Assembly: GCA_900546785.1 (NCBI GenBank)
Contig: URED01000034.1
Coordinates: forward strand, 1 to 25,910
DNA length: 25,910 nt
Direction: 5' to 3'
Source: an uncultured Oscillospiraceae bacterium
GTDB lineage: Bacteria > Bacillota > Clostridia > Oscillospirales > Acutalibacteraceae
The notes below the pieces were generated by a model. It was not told the origin of the DNA and did not search any database. It saw only the letters and a list, made by a program, of their open reading frames with translations. The translations under genes and the position numbers were made by a program. Shown piece after piece: positions 5,906 to 13,115 of this stretch (its first letter is position 1; every line of letters begins with the position of its first letter).

Positions 5906-7612
5906 ATGGAAAAGGTTTTTGCGATATATTCAAGAAAATCAAGATTCACGGGTAAGGGTGAATCTGTTGAAAACCAGATCGAGATGAGCCGTGAATATTT
6001 AAGAATACATTTTGGTGAGGACGAGGCGAAAAAGGCCGTTATATACGAGGACGAGGGATTCAGCGGAAAGAACCTTGACCGGCCGCAGTTCAAGGCGATG
6101 CTGGACGATATTAAAAACGGTAAAATCTCCGCTGTTGTATGCTATCGCCTAGACCGCATTAGCCGCAACATCGGCGACTTCGCAAATCTGATCACCGAAC
6201 TCACCTCGCTGGGCGTTTCGTTCATTTCCATCAAAGAGCAGTTTGACACGAACTCCCCTATGGGCAGAGCGATGATGTATATCGCGTCTGTTTTTTCTCA
6301 GTTGGAGCGTGAGACGATTGCCGAGCGTATCCGTGACAATCTGCACGAACTTGCCAAGACCGGCAGGTGGCTCGGCGGCGTTACGCCCACGGGCTATACA
6401 TCCGTCGGTGAGACCACGATGAACATAAACGGCAAAACAAAAAAAGCCTTTCACCTGACGGTGAAAGACGATGAGGCGGAACTTGTGAAACGGATATTCA
6501 GCCTGTTCCTTGAGCACAATTCGTTGACTGCCTGTGAAAGCGATCTGCTCGCCCACCATTGCAAGACGAAAAACGGCAGGGATTTCACACGCTTTTCGAT
6601 CCGCGGTATTCTGACAAACCCCGTTTATATGATCGCCGACAAGGACGCATACGAATACTTCAAAAACGCAAACGCTGATCTGTATTCGGATGAAGAAGAA
6701 TTTGACGGCAGACACGGAATGATGGTTTACAACCGTACTTTGCAGGAACAGGGCAAGGCGACAAAAATTAAGCCTATTGACGAATGGATCGTATCAGTCG
6801 GAAAACACGAGGGCTTTATCAGCGGCAGGGACTGGGTCAAGGTACAGACGATGCTTGAGAGCAACAGATCAAAATCTTACCGTAAACCGAAGAGCCACAC
6901 CGCGCTGCTCTCCGGGCTGCTGAAATGCAGATGCGGCGAATATATGCGACCGCATATGACGACCCGAATGAATAAAGACGGCGAATACACCTATTACTAT
7001 TCCTGCACGATGAAACTGAGGAGCAAAGGCAAGCGCTGCAATAACAAAAATGTAAACGGCAATGAATTGGACAGAGAAGTGATATCCGCAGTTAAGGCGC
7101 TTGCCGAAAACGGAGACGATTATTTTGAATCGCTCAAGTCCGCACTATCAGAAAATAAGATCAAGGCTGAAAACATAAGCAATGAGCAGACGAGACTTGA
7201 AGAAGAAATTGAAAAAAAAGAGAAGGAAATTGAAGCACTTGTAAATAATCTTGCCGAATCAAGCGGAACCGGCGCCGAAAAATACATACTGGATAAGATA
7301 AACACATTGAGTGATGCGGTTGAGAAGATAAAAGCGCAGCAGTATACGCTTACTAAAGAAAGTAAGACTGAACTGAACCTGACCGAGAGCATTGACCTGA
7401 TGCGGGATATGCTGAAAAGTTTTTCCGCGGCGGTGGACAATATGACGGTGGAACAGAAACGGCAGACCATACGCGCGTTCGTAAAAGAAGTAATATGGGA
7501 CGGAGAAAACGCCCACATTGTATTTTTCGGCTCTGATTATGAATATCCTTTCAAGAAAGATGAAATGCTTGCCGATGATGAATTGTATCTCTTAGGTGAT
7601 CATAGCAAATGA
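5906..7612 (+). CDS. Large serine recombinase (SpoIVCA-like), predicted to excise the sigK element
   Basis: 568 residues. Resolvase catalytic domain 1-150: FAIYSRKS carries the nucleophile Ser9, YRLDRISRN (80-88) supplies active-site arginines, and RAMMYIASVFSQLERETIAERI (split around 121-142) is the start of helix E. The recombinase domain follows from about 152 (GRWLGGVTPTGYTS). A zinc ribbon lies at about 341-380 (CRCGEY, then SCTMK and RCNNKNVNG), then a Glu/Lys coiled coil (about 405-490) typical of large serine recombinases, where it governs integration versus excision. All catalytic residues appear intact. Start ATG 5906 with GAGGCGAG upstream. Its TGA stop lies inside the AATGA pentamer at the sigK junction. 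In B. subtilis the homologous enzyme rejoins sigK during sporulation; that role here is inferred from position. Confidence 0.93.
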   Translation: MEKVFAIYSRKSRFTGKGESVENQIEMSREYLRIHFGEDEAKKAVIYEDEGFSGKNLDRPQFKAMLDDIKNGKISAVVCYRLDRISRNIGDFANLITELTSLGVSFISIKEQFDTNSPMGRAMMYIASVFSQLERETIAERIRDNLHELAKTGRWLGGVTPTGYTSVGETTMNINGKTKKAFHLTVKDDEAELVKRIFSLFLEHNSLTACESDLLAHHCKTKNGRDFTRFSIRGILTNPVYMIADKDAYEYFKNANADLYSDEEEFDGRHGMMVYNRTLQEQGKATKIKPIDEWIVSVGKHEGFISGRDWVKVQTMLESNRSKSYRKPKSHTALLSGLLKCRCGEYMRPHMTTRMNKDGEYTYYYSCTMKLRSKGKRCNNKNVNGNELDREVISAVKALAENGDDYFESLKSALSENKIKAENISNEQTRLEEEIEKKEKEIEALVNNLAESSGTGAEKYILDKINTLSDAVEKIKAQQYTLTKESKTELNLTESIDLMRDMLKSFSAAVDNMTVEQKRQTIRAFVKEVIWDGENAHIVFFGSDYEYPFKKDEMLADDELYLLGDHSK

Positions 7613-7961
7613 AATACTGATGCATTTCAGGAATCTGAAGAAATCGCAGGGCGAAGTGCATCTGGATGATTCGCTTGAGAGCGACCGGGACGGAAACCCT
7701 CTTAAATTGCAGGACACGATCAGCGACAGCCGCGATCTTGCAGAGGATCTGGAAAAAAAGATACAATGGGAAAAAGTGGCGCGTTACATTGAACACATGG
7801 AAGACGAACGCGAAAAGGAGATCATCATCCTGCGATACGGGCTGGACAACAAAAAACCGCTGACGCAGCGCGAGGTGGCGGCGCGGCTGAACATAAGCAG
7901 GAGCTATGTATCAAGAATCGAAAAAAAGGTACTGAGTGATATAAAGAGAAGCGCTGAATAA
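7596..7961 (+). pseudogene. sigK: sigK 3' part (C-terminal half of sporulation sigma factor SigK), split by the element
   Basis: Begins at the element junction and encodes NEILMHFRNLKK (end of region 2), a short region 3, and region 4: REKEIIILRYGLDNKKPLTQ, then REVAARLNISRSYVSRIEKK. It closely parallels the B. subtilis SigK C-terminal half as I recall it (NEILMHLRALKK, REIAKELGISRSYVSRIEKR). The core -10-recognition domain upstream of NEILM is absent, so alone it cannot be a sigma factor. The frame can open at a GTG (7596), but those first four codons are element sequence with no good ribosome-binding site; the native part starts about 7608. It is not decayed: excision of the element should fuse it in frame to the 5' half. 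Function after rejoining: late mother-cell transcription (coat and lysis genes). A hairpin terminator follows. Confidence 0.9.
7608..7612 (+). other. sigK: Candidate crossover core (AATGA) at the element/sigK junction
   Basis: AATGA spans the Asn-Glu codons at the first SigK-derived residues and contains the recombinase TGA stop codon. From memory, B. subtilis skin excision occurs within a repeated AATGA in the same codons. The left copy should occur in the sigK 5' half outside this window. Confidence 0.6.
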
Positions 7962-7964
7962 GGC

Positions 7965-8002
7965 ACGAGGGATGTAAAGCAGAATTGCTTTACATCCCTC
8001 GT
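7965..8002. terminator. Terminator between sigK and the GNAT gene
   Basis: A 17-bp perfect stem (ACGAGGGATGTAAAGCA and complement) with a 4-nt loop GAAT, followed by TGTTTT on the + strand. It starts just after the sigK stop and may serve both converging genes. Confidence 0.88.
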
Positions 8003-8006
8003 TGTT

Positions 8007-8474
8007 TTAAAGGATCTTTTCCATGCCTATCTTTTGGACGGCGAGGCCGCATTTTTCATAAAATTTTCTTGCGCTTTCATTCAGCGCCCAAACATTGAGC
8101 GTTACGTTATAACAGCCCTCTCTTTTGGCAAAATCGAGAACATACTCATACAGCTTGGTTCCTACATGCTGACCGCGGCAGACCTCGTCCACACAAAGAT
8201 CGTCAATATAAAGTGTCTTTCTATTTTGCATTGCGCCGGAATGCACCGATTCAAAAACACAAAAAGCGTAGCCGAGGATATTTTCGTTTTCATCAACCGC
8301 TGCAAAAACCGGCGTTCCATCGTTTGCAAGAATCGCTTTCAGTTCTTCATCCGTATATTTTTTTGCGCCGGGCTTAAAAAGATCGGGTCTTGCATCCGAA
8401 TGCACCTTATTTACCTGAAAAAGCAATTTATCCAGCTGCGGGATATCTTTGTTTTGAGCTCTTCTGATATTCAT
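8007..8474 (-). CDS. GNAT-family N-acetyltransferase
   Basis: 155 residues, start at 8474 with GGAG eight bases upstream. A typical GNAT fold: N-terminal IRRAQNKDIPQLDKL, central strands (VFAAVDENENILGYAFCVF), then LYIDDLCVDEVCRGQHVG as strand 4 plus the acetyl-CoA pyrophosphate loop (Q/R-x-x-G pattern in RGQHVGTKL), and the C-terminal VTLNVWALNESARKFYEKCG signature that binds CoA. The substrate cannot be told from sequence; relatives acetylate small amines or protein N-termini. It is a single-gene unit converging on sigK. Confidence 0.88.
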   Translation of the reverse strand: MNIRRAQNKDIPQLDKLLFQVNKVHSDARPDLFKPGAKKYTDEELKAILANDGTPVFAAVDENENILGYAFCVFESVHSGAMQNRKTLYIDDLCVDEVCRGQHVGTKLYEYVLDFAKREGCYNVTLNVWALNESARKFYEKCGLAVQKIGMEKIL

Positions 8475-8527
8475 AGTATCAACTCCGGCACCTATTATAC
8501 ATCATAAACTGACATAAGTAAAGAAAA

Positions 8528-8548
8528 GCCCGGGCACACAGCCCGGGC
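8528..8548 (-). terminator. Terminator of the metal-regulator gene
   Basis: Perfect GC-only 8-bp stem GCCCGGGC twice (8528-8535, 8541-8548) with a 5-nt loop, followed on the minus strand by TTTTC. It lies 14 bp after the regulator stop. Confidence 0.85.
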
Positions 8549-8561
8549 AAGCGCAATATAT

Positions 8562-8930
8562 TTACGTATGATCAGCGGAAAACGATTTTAGCTTTTCAAA
8601 TGTATCATCACTGATATCGTGCTCTATTTTACACGCCTCTTCCTCTGCCGTTTTTTCATCAACACCCGCTTCAATCAGCCTGTTTTTGAAAAAGAGATGG
8701 CGTTCATAAATTTTTTCCGCGACCTCCCTGCCGGATTCGGTTAAATTTAAATAGCCGTTCTCATCAACGTCCAAAAAACCGCCGTCCCTTAAAATGGAAA
8801 CAGCGTGGCTCACGCTTGGCTTGGAATAATTGAGAAACCCGGCCACGTCGATTGAGCGCACGTAGCCTTTTTTATTTTTGATTATGAGGATAGCCTCCAA
8901 ATAATCCTCGCCGGAGGAATGAATCTTCAT
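8562..8930 (-). CDS. DtxR/MntR-family metal-dependent transcriptional regulator
   Basis: 122 residues from the ATG at 8930, chosen because GGTGAT lies a few bases upstream and the product then begins MKIHSSGEDYLEAIL, the family start; a longer frame reaches 8996 without a ribosome-binding site. Winged helix at about 5-65: RSIDVAGFLNYSKPSVSHAV recognition region and LTESGREVAEKIYERH link helix. Metal ligands of this family are visible: Glu in EDYLE, His in YERHLFF, and the Glu/His cluster in ACKIEHDIS. It lacks the C-terminal SH3-like domain, so it is of the short MntR type. Mn(II) or Fe(II) sensing cannot be distinguished. Probably autoregulated through the dyad at 9000-9017. Confidence 0.9.
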   Translation of the reverse strand: MKIHSSGEDYLEAILIIKNKKGYVRSIDVAGFLNYSKPSVSHAVSILRDGGFLDVDENGYLNLTESGREVAEKIYERHLFFKNRLIEAGVDEKTAEEEACKIEHDISDDTFEKLKSFSADHT

Positions 8931-8999
8931 ACTGATCACCATAAATTCAATAAAAGGCCCGATACGAACCGAGCCTTCAAACTTTGAGCGGCACACACC

Positions 9000-9017
9000 A
9001 GTTAGCGTTAACTAACT
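9000..9017. promoter_or_regulatory. Dyad operator downstream of the metal-regulator promoter
   Basis: AGTTAG-CGTTAA-CTAACT: 6-bp arms around a 6-nt centre, six bases beyond the -10 box, so a bound dimer would block initiation. The TTAG/CTAA arms fit DtxR/IdeR-type boxes. A related dyad occurs at 12153-12168 before pflB. Confidence 0.68.
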
Positions 9018-9023
9018 ATATTT

Positions 9024-9052
9024 ATAGTACCATAACTTTCCAAATATGTCAA
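9024..9052 (-). promoter_or_regulatory. Promoter of the metal-regulator gene
   Basis: On the minus strand -35 TTGACA (9047-9052), 17-nt spacer, -10 TACTAT (9024-9029). It lies just after the pflA stop, so the regulator can be expressed separately from pfl. Confidence 0.7.
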
Positions 9053-9058
9053 CCATAA

Positions 9059-9829
9059 TTATTTAACATCGTAATCCGAAACGCAGAGCAACATTTCCGC
9101 CTTTGCGATTTCTTCTTTCGTGGGAACACGCGCGTCACTTAAAGAATACGCTATACCCAGCTTTTCCCACTTAAACAGACCGAGCGTGTGATAAGGCAGC
9201 ACCTCTACCCTCTTTACGGTTTTCAGGGATTTTATAAAGGCGGACATCCGCTTCAATCCGGATTCGTCATCCGTCAATCCGGGGACGAGCACATGACGTA
9301 TCCACATATCCTTGCCGTTATCGGAAAGATATTTTGCCATTTCAAGGATATTCTTATTTGTATGGCCTGTCAGGGCGATATGCTTTTGCTCGTCAATTTC
9401 CTTAAGATCAAGCAAAAAGAGATCCGTTACTTCAAGAAGCGCATTGAACTTTGAGATAAACGGTTCCTGCAACGAAAAAGGCTGACCAGCCGTATCCAGC
9501 GCAGTATGCACGCCCTTTTCTTTAGCAAGGCGAAAGACTTCCGTTACAAAATCAAGCTGCAACAGAGGCTCGCCGCCGCTGATCGTGATACCGCCTGCAC
9601 TTAAGTTTTTTCCCCAGTAATTATGGTATTTCCACGCCTTTTCAAAAAGCGCCCCAGCTGTCCATTTCTCGCCGCCGAAAGCCCAGGTTTCCGGATTATG
9701 GCAATAGCGGCAGCGCATGGCACAGCCCTGAACGAACGCCACAAAGCGCACGCCGGGGCCGTCCACCGAGCCGAATGTTTCTATGGAATGGATATTACCC
9801 GTAATTTCGGTTTTATTACATTCTGTCAT
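9059..9829 (-). CDS. pflA: Pyruvate formate-lyase activating enzyme (radical SAM)
   Basis: 256 residues. It uses S-adenosylmethionine and a 4Fe-4S cluster to abstract hydrogen from the catalytic glycine of PflB. The cluster motif CX3CX2C is C36, C40, C43 ([15 protein letters not shown]), preceded by the family segment [29 protein letters not shown] is the SAM-binding GGE motif, and [17 protein letters not shown] is the C-terminal signature. Start taken at 9829 ([11 protein letters not shown]), which overlaps the pflB end by 14 bp and implies coupling; a GTG-free upstream extension inside pflB is unlikely. Cytoplasmic; oxygen-sensitive anaerobic metabolism. Confidence 0.95.
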   Translation of the reverse strand: MTECNKTEITGNIHSIETFGSVDGPGVRFVAFVQGCAMRCRYCHNPETWAFGGEKWTAGALFEKAWKYHNYWGKNLSAGGITISGGEPLLQLDFVTEVFRLAKEKGVHTALDTAGQPFSLQEPFISKFNALLEVTDLFLLDLKEIDEQKHIALTGHTNKNILEMAKYLSDNGKDMWIRHVLVPGLTDDESGLKRMSAFIKSLKTVKRVEVLPYHTLGLFKWEKLGIAYSLSDARVPTKEEIAKAEMLLCVSDYDVK

Positions 9830-12068
9830 GGCAGGTACGTGCAATAACGTCAAGCTGCTGCTCGCGGGTAAGGTCTATAAACTTAACGGCATAGCCGGAT
9901 ACGCGGATCGTGAAGTTTGCGTATTCCTCTTTTTCGGGATGCTCCATAGCATCTACAAGCTTTTCCTTGCCGAAAACGTTTACATTGAGATGGTGCGCGC
10001 CCTGGTCAAAATAGCCGTCCATAACCTGAACAAGATTATTTGACTGCTCCTCTTCGTTATGACCGAGCGCATCCGGGTTGATCGTTTGCGTATTCGAAAT
10101 ACCGTCCAGCGCCCAGTGATACGGCAGCTTTGCAACGGAGTTGAGCGATGCAAGCAGACCGTTTTGCTCTGCGCCGTAGCTGGGGTTAGCACCCGGTGAA
10201 AGCGGAGCGCCTGCGCGTCTGCCATCCGGCATATTGCCTGTTGCCTTACCGTATACAACGTTTGATGTGATCGTAAGAATAGACGTTGTAGGCTCTGAAT
10301 CACGATAAGTATGGCGGCGCTTGATCATTTCAAGGAAAGTCTTGAGCAGCCATACGGCGATATTATCCGCACGGTCGTCATCATTGCCGTATTTCGGGAA
10401 ATCGCCCTCTGTTTCATAATCTACAACAAGGCCGTTCTCATCTCTGATCGTTTTCACTTTTGCGTACTTGATGGCGCTGAGTGAATCAACAACATGTGAA
10501 AAGCCCGCGATACCCGTAGCAAATGTGCGGCGCACATCGGTATCGATCAGCGCCATTTCGGCAGCCTCGTAATAATACTTATCGTGCATATACTGAATGA
10601 GGTTCAGCGTATTGACATAAAGACCGGCAAGCCAATCCATCATAACAACATACTTTTTCATGACCTCATCATAATCAAGATACTCGCTTGTGATAGGAGC
10701 ATACGGAGGGGCTACCTGATCGTGCGTTTTAGTATCTACGCCGCCGTTGATCGCGTAAAGCAGACACTTTGCAAGGTTTGCACGCGCGCCGAAGAACTGC
10801 ATCTCCTTACCGGTCTGCGTTGCGGATACGCAGCAGCAGATCGAATAATCATCGCCCCAAACGGGTTTCATAACATCATCGTTCTCATACTGGATGGAGC
10901 TTGTTCTGATAGAGATGGCTGCGGAATATTTCTTAAACGCCTCGGGCAGTGCGCTGGAATAGAGCACGGTGAGGTTCGGTTCGGGTGACGGGCCCATATT
11001 TTCCAGCGTGTGCAGAAAACGGTAATCCGTTTTTGTTACCATGGATCTGCCGTCCATACCGATACCGGCAACTTCAAGAGTTGCCCATACGGGGTCGCCG
11101 CTGAAGAGCTGGTTATAGGACGGAATACGCGCAAATTTTACCATACGGAATTTCATGGTCATATGGTCGATGATCTCCTGCGCTTCGCTCTCGGTAAGCA
11201 CACCGTTTTTGAGATCGCGCTGGAAATAGATATCCAGGAACGTTGAGATCCTGCCGACGCTCATTGCGGCGCCGTTCTGCGTTTTGATGGCGGCAAGATA
11301 ACCGAAATAGAGCCACTGCGCAGCTTCCTTTGCATTTGCGGCAGGCTGAGAGATATCAAAGCCGTAGATCTTTGCCATATCTTTCATGCCCTTAAGCGCA
11401 TTGATCTGCATCTTGATCTCTTCACGAAGGCGGATAACATCATCCGTCATTGTGCCGTCGCCGCAGTTATCAAAATCTTTCTGCTTTTCTTCAATAAGGA
11501 AATCCACGCCGTAAAGCGCTACACGGCGGTAGTCGCCGACGATTCTGCCGCGGCCGTATGTATCCGGCAGACCTGTAATGATCTTGTTGTGGCGCGCCTT
11601 TTTCATTTCAGGCGTGTAAGCATCAAAAACGGCCTGATTATGCGTTCTGCTGTATTCCGTAAAGATCTTGTGCAATTCGGGATTCGGCTTATAGCCATAG
11701 GTCTCGCACGCCTCTTCCGCCATTTTAATGCCGCCGAACGGCATAAATGCTCTCTTTAAAGGCTTGTCCGTTTGCAGGCCGACGATCTGCTCCAGATCCT
11801 TTGTTTCTTCGCTGATATAGCCGGGATCGTATGAAGTGAGCGTGGAAACAACTTCAGTTTCCATATCAAGAACGCCGTTTTTAGCGCGCTCTTCTTTTTG
11901 CAGCTTTTGAAGAATGCCCCAAAGCTTATCGGTAGCCTCCGTAGGGGGAGCAAGGAAAGACTCATCCCCGTCATAAGGCTCGTAATTCTTCTGAATAAAG
12001 TCGCGTACATTGACTTCTTCTTTCCAGATGCGGCCCTCAAAGCCGTTCCACTGTTTAAAATCCGTCAT
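9816..12068 (-). CDS. pflB: Formate C-acetyltransferase (pyruvate formate-lyase)
   Basis: 750 residues, the family's usual length. Converts pyruvate plus CoA to acetyl-CoA and formate, the main anaerobic fate of pyruvate here. Visible: [20 protein letters not shown] with the adjacent active-site cysteines, then GARANLAK; and near the C-terminus [10 protein letters not shown], where Gly725 is the glycyl-radical residue, 25 residues from the end. The start at 12068 ([15 protein letters not shown]) has AGGAGG six bases upstream; an upstream in-frame ATG lacks one. First gene of pflB-pflA. Promoter at 12179-12207 with a metal-regulator-like dyad downstream of it. Confidence 0.97.
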   Translation of the reverse strand: MTDFKQWNGFEGRIWKEEVNVRDFIQKNYEPYDGDESFLAPPTEATDKLWGILQKLQKEERAKNGVLDMETEVVSTLTSYDPGYISEETKDLEQIVGLQTDKPLKRAFMPFGGIKMAEEACETYGYKPNPELHKIFTEYSRTHNQAVFDAYTPEMKKARHNKIITGLPDTYGRGRIVGDYRRVALYGVDFLIEEKQKDFDNCGDGTMTDDVIRLREEIKMQINALKGMKDMAKIYGFDISQPAANAKEAAQWLYFGYLAAIKTQNGAAMSVGRISTFLDIYFQRDLKNGVLTESEAQEIIDHMTMKFRMVKFARIPSYNQLFSGDPVWATLEVAGIGMDGRSMVTKTDYRFLHTLENMGPSPEPNLTVLYSSALPEAFKKYSAAISIRTSSIQYENDDVMKPVWGDDYSICCCVSATQTGKEMQFFGARANLAKCLLYAINGGVDTKTHDQVAPPYAPITSEYLDYDEVMKKYVVMMDWLAGLYVNTLNLIQYMHDKYYYEAAEMALIDTDVRRTFATGIAGFSHVVDSLSAIKYAKVKTIRDENGLVVDYETEGDFPKYGNDDDRADNIAVWLLKTFLEMIKRRHTYRDSEPTTSILTITSNVVYGKATGNMPDGRRAGAPLSPGANPSYGAEQNGLLASLNSVAKLPYHWALDGISNTQTINPDALGHNEEEQSNNLVQVMDGYFDQGAHHLNVNVFGKEKLVDAMEHPEKEEYANFTIRVSGYAVKFIDLTREQQLDVIARTCHDRM

Positions 12069-12152
12069 TGTAATCCTCCTTAATAAATTTATGAAGATTG
12101 CGGCTGAACGCCGATATTTTGTGGTCACGAGCACAAGCACCAACAACATATG

Positions 12153-12168
12153 GTTAGAAAGTACTAAC
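12153..12168. promoter_or_regulatory. Candidate metal-regulator operator in front of pflB
   Basis: GTTAG-AAAGTA-CTAAC has the same arms and 6-nt centre as the dyad at 9001-9016 (GTTAG-CGTTAA-CTAAC). It starts ten bases beyond the pfl -10 box, matching the geometry at the regulator's own promoter. Confidence 0.5.
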
Positions 12169-12178
12169 TCGGATTATT

Positions 12179-12207
12179 ATAATAGCATCTTTCAAACAAA
12201 AATGCAA
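12179..12207 (-). promoter_or_regulatory. Promoter of pflB-pflA
   Basis: Minus strand -35 TTGCAT (12202-12207), 17-nt spacer, -10 TATTAT (12179-12184, extended to TATTATAAT). It leaves a leader of about 100 bases before pflB. Confidence 0.7.
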
Positions 12208-12286
12208 TAGTAATTTTCTATAACATTAAAAAGTTTAAAAGATGCTTTTTATTGAAAATATATAAATTGTATAAAAAGTGCGGTTT

Positions 12287-12820
12287 TCAGGCGCGTTCAA
12301 ACACATTCCCGCCCGCACAATCTATTGCGACGATGAGCGGAAACTCCTTGAAAACGAGTTCCTTGACGGATTCGCAGCCAAGATCATCATAGGCAATAAC
12401 ATCACATTTTTTTATACATTTTGACGCAAGCGCGCCGGCGCCGCCTATGGCGCACAGATACACGGCTTTATTTTTGATAATGGAATCAACCACAGCCTTG
12501 TTTCTTTCCCCTTTGCCGATCATGGCGGCAAGTCCGTTATCAAGAAGCAAAGGCGTGAACACATCCATTCTGCCGGAAGTGGTGGGGCCGCAGGCACCCA
12601 CGGCGAGGCCCTGCGGCGCAGGCGTGGGACCGGCGTAATAGATAACGGCGCCGTTCAGGTCAAACGGCAGTTTTGCTCCGCTTTCTATTGCGGCGGCTAT
12701 CCGCTTATGCGCAGCGTCTCTTGCCGTATAGACCTGCCCGGAAAGGACGACCCTGTCCCCCGCTTTCAGAACAGGCGCATACTCGCGCAGCTGAGATGAA
12801 TCCAAAACATATTCATTCAC
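12287..12820 (-). CDS. Class I fumarate hydratase / tartrate dehydratase beta subunit
   Basis: 177 residues from a GTG at 12820 (VNEYVLDSSQL) with AGGAG ten bases upstream. The fold and motifs are those of the C-terminal domain or beta subunit of iron-sulfur hydro-lyases: LKAGDRVVLSGQVYTARDAA, then YYAGPTPAP, and the hallmark GPTTSGRMD, plus CAIGGAGAL. In two-subunit enzymes the alpha subunit carries the 4Fe-4S cluster ligands and its gene is normally adjacent. Here no alpha gene lies within the window, so it must be elsewhere or this is a stand-alone copy. Its start overlaps the upstream coiled-coil gene by 8 bp (GTGAATGA). Substrate fumarate/malate is likely; tartrate cannot be excluded. 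Confidence 0.9.
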   Translation of the reverse strand: MNEYVLDSSQLREYAPVLKAGDRVVLSGQVYTARDAAHKRIAAAIESGAKLPFDLNGAVIYYAGPTPAPQGLAVGACGPTTSGRMDVFTPLLLDNGLAAMIGKGERNKAVVDSIIKNKAVYLCAIGGAGALASKCIKKCDVIAYDDLGCESVKELVFKEFPLIVAIDCAGGNVFERA

Positions 12821-13046
12821 TTTTTTCAAGCTCCTTTGCGCGGCGTTTGAGTGATTCGTTTTCCTCTTCAAGAGCCTGCAAAACGGCAATATTCTGGGCA
12901 AGCTCCCTGTTTGCTTCTTTAAGCTGGAAATCAAGATTCGTATTGATGATCTCAAGCCGCTGACATTCGAAATTCACATCTTCAAGAGCTGCCATCAGGC
13001 GTGAGATCTGCTCTTTAAGAACATCTATATCGCTTTTATTTTCCGT
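12813..13046 (-). CDS. Small coiled-coil protein, coupled to the fumarase beta gene
   Basis: About 77 residues, nearly all heptad-like helix (LKEQISRLMAALEDVNFEC, then EENESLKRRAKELEKSE). The first ATG is at 12995, but the coil extends 17 codons further upstream to an ACG (13046-13044), which lies eight bases after GGAGG; the ATG has no comparable ribosome-binding site. I therefore propose translation from the ACG, or possibly another non-canonical codon; if wrong, the product is 60 residues from 12995. The stop overlaps the fumarase GTG. It resembles short septum- or cytoskeleton-associated coils generally; no family assigned. Confidence 0.62.
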   Translation of the reverse strand, partial: TENKSDIDVLKEQISRLMAALEDVNFECQRLEIINTNLDFQLKEANRELAQNIAVLQALEEENESLKRRAKELEKSE

Positions 13047-13085
13047 AAGGCAGCCCTCCTTAAAAACAAATACAAAGGTGTAAAA

Positions 13086-13104
13086 GGGGCCGCAAAGCAG
13101 CCCC
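13086..13104 (-). terminator. Terminator after the first PrsA-like gene
   Basis: Stem GGGGCTGC / GCGGCCCC (one mismatch) with a 3-nt loop, followed on the minus strand by TTTTAC, 12 bp after the stop codon. No separate promoter was seen before the coiled-coil gene, so some read-through may supply it. Confidence 0.75.
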
Positions 13105-13115
13105 TCAAATTAAAA

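Larger units (their letters stand above)
1..7612. mobile_element. Right part of a skin-like sigK-intervening element (left end outside window)
   Basis: The right boundary is set by the junction between a large serine recombinase and the C-terminal fragment of SigK at 7608-7612. Everything to its left (mobile-element-type DNA-binding proteins, small unknown genes, AT-rich spacers) differs from the metabolic genes on the right. In B. subtilis and Clostridioides difficile, sigK is split by such an element and rebuilt by recombinase-driven excision in the mother cell. No SigK N-terminal half, about 110 residues, was found in 1-5905, so the element should exceed 7.6 kb. That all of 1-7612 belongs to one element is inference; the leftmost operon could lie on a different mobile segment. 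Confidence 0.62.

Noticed and set aside
6149..6715. 188-codon minus-strand frame
   Set aside because: Lies entirely antisense to the serine recombinase catalytic and recombinase domains.
7596..7961. Reading the 121-aa frame as an independent small sigma factor
   Set aside because: It lacks regions 1-2 needed for core binding and -10 recognition, and its first codons are element DNA; it is the 3' half of sigK.
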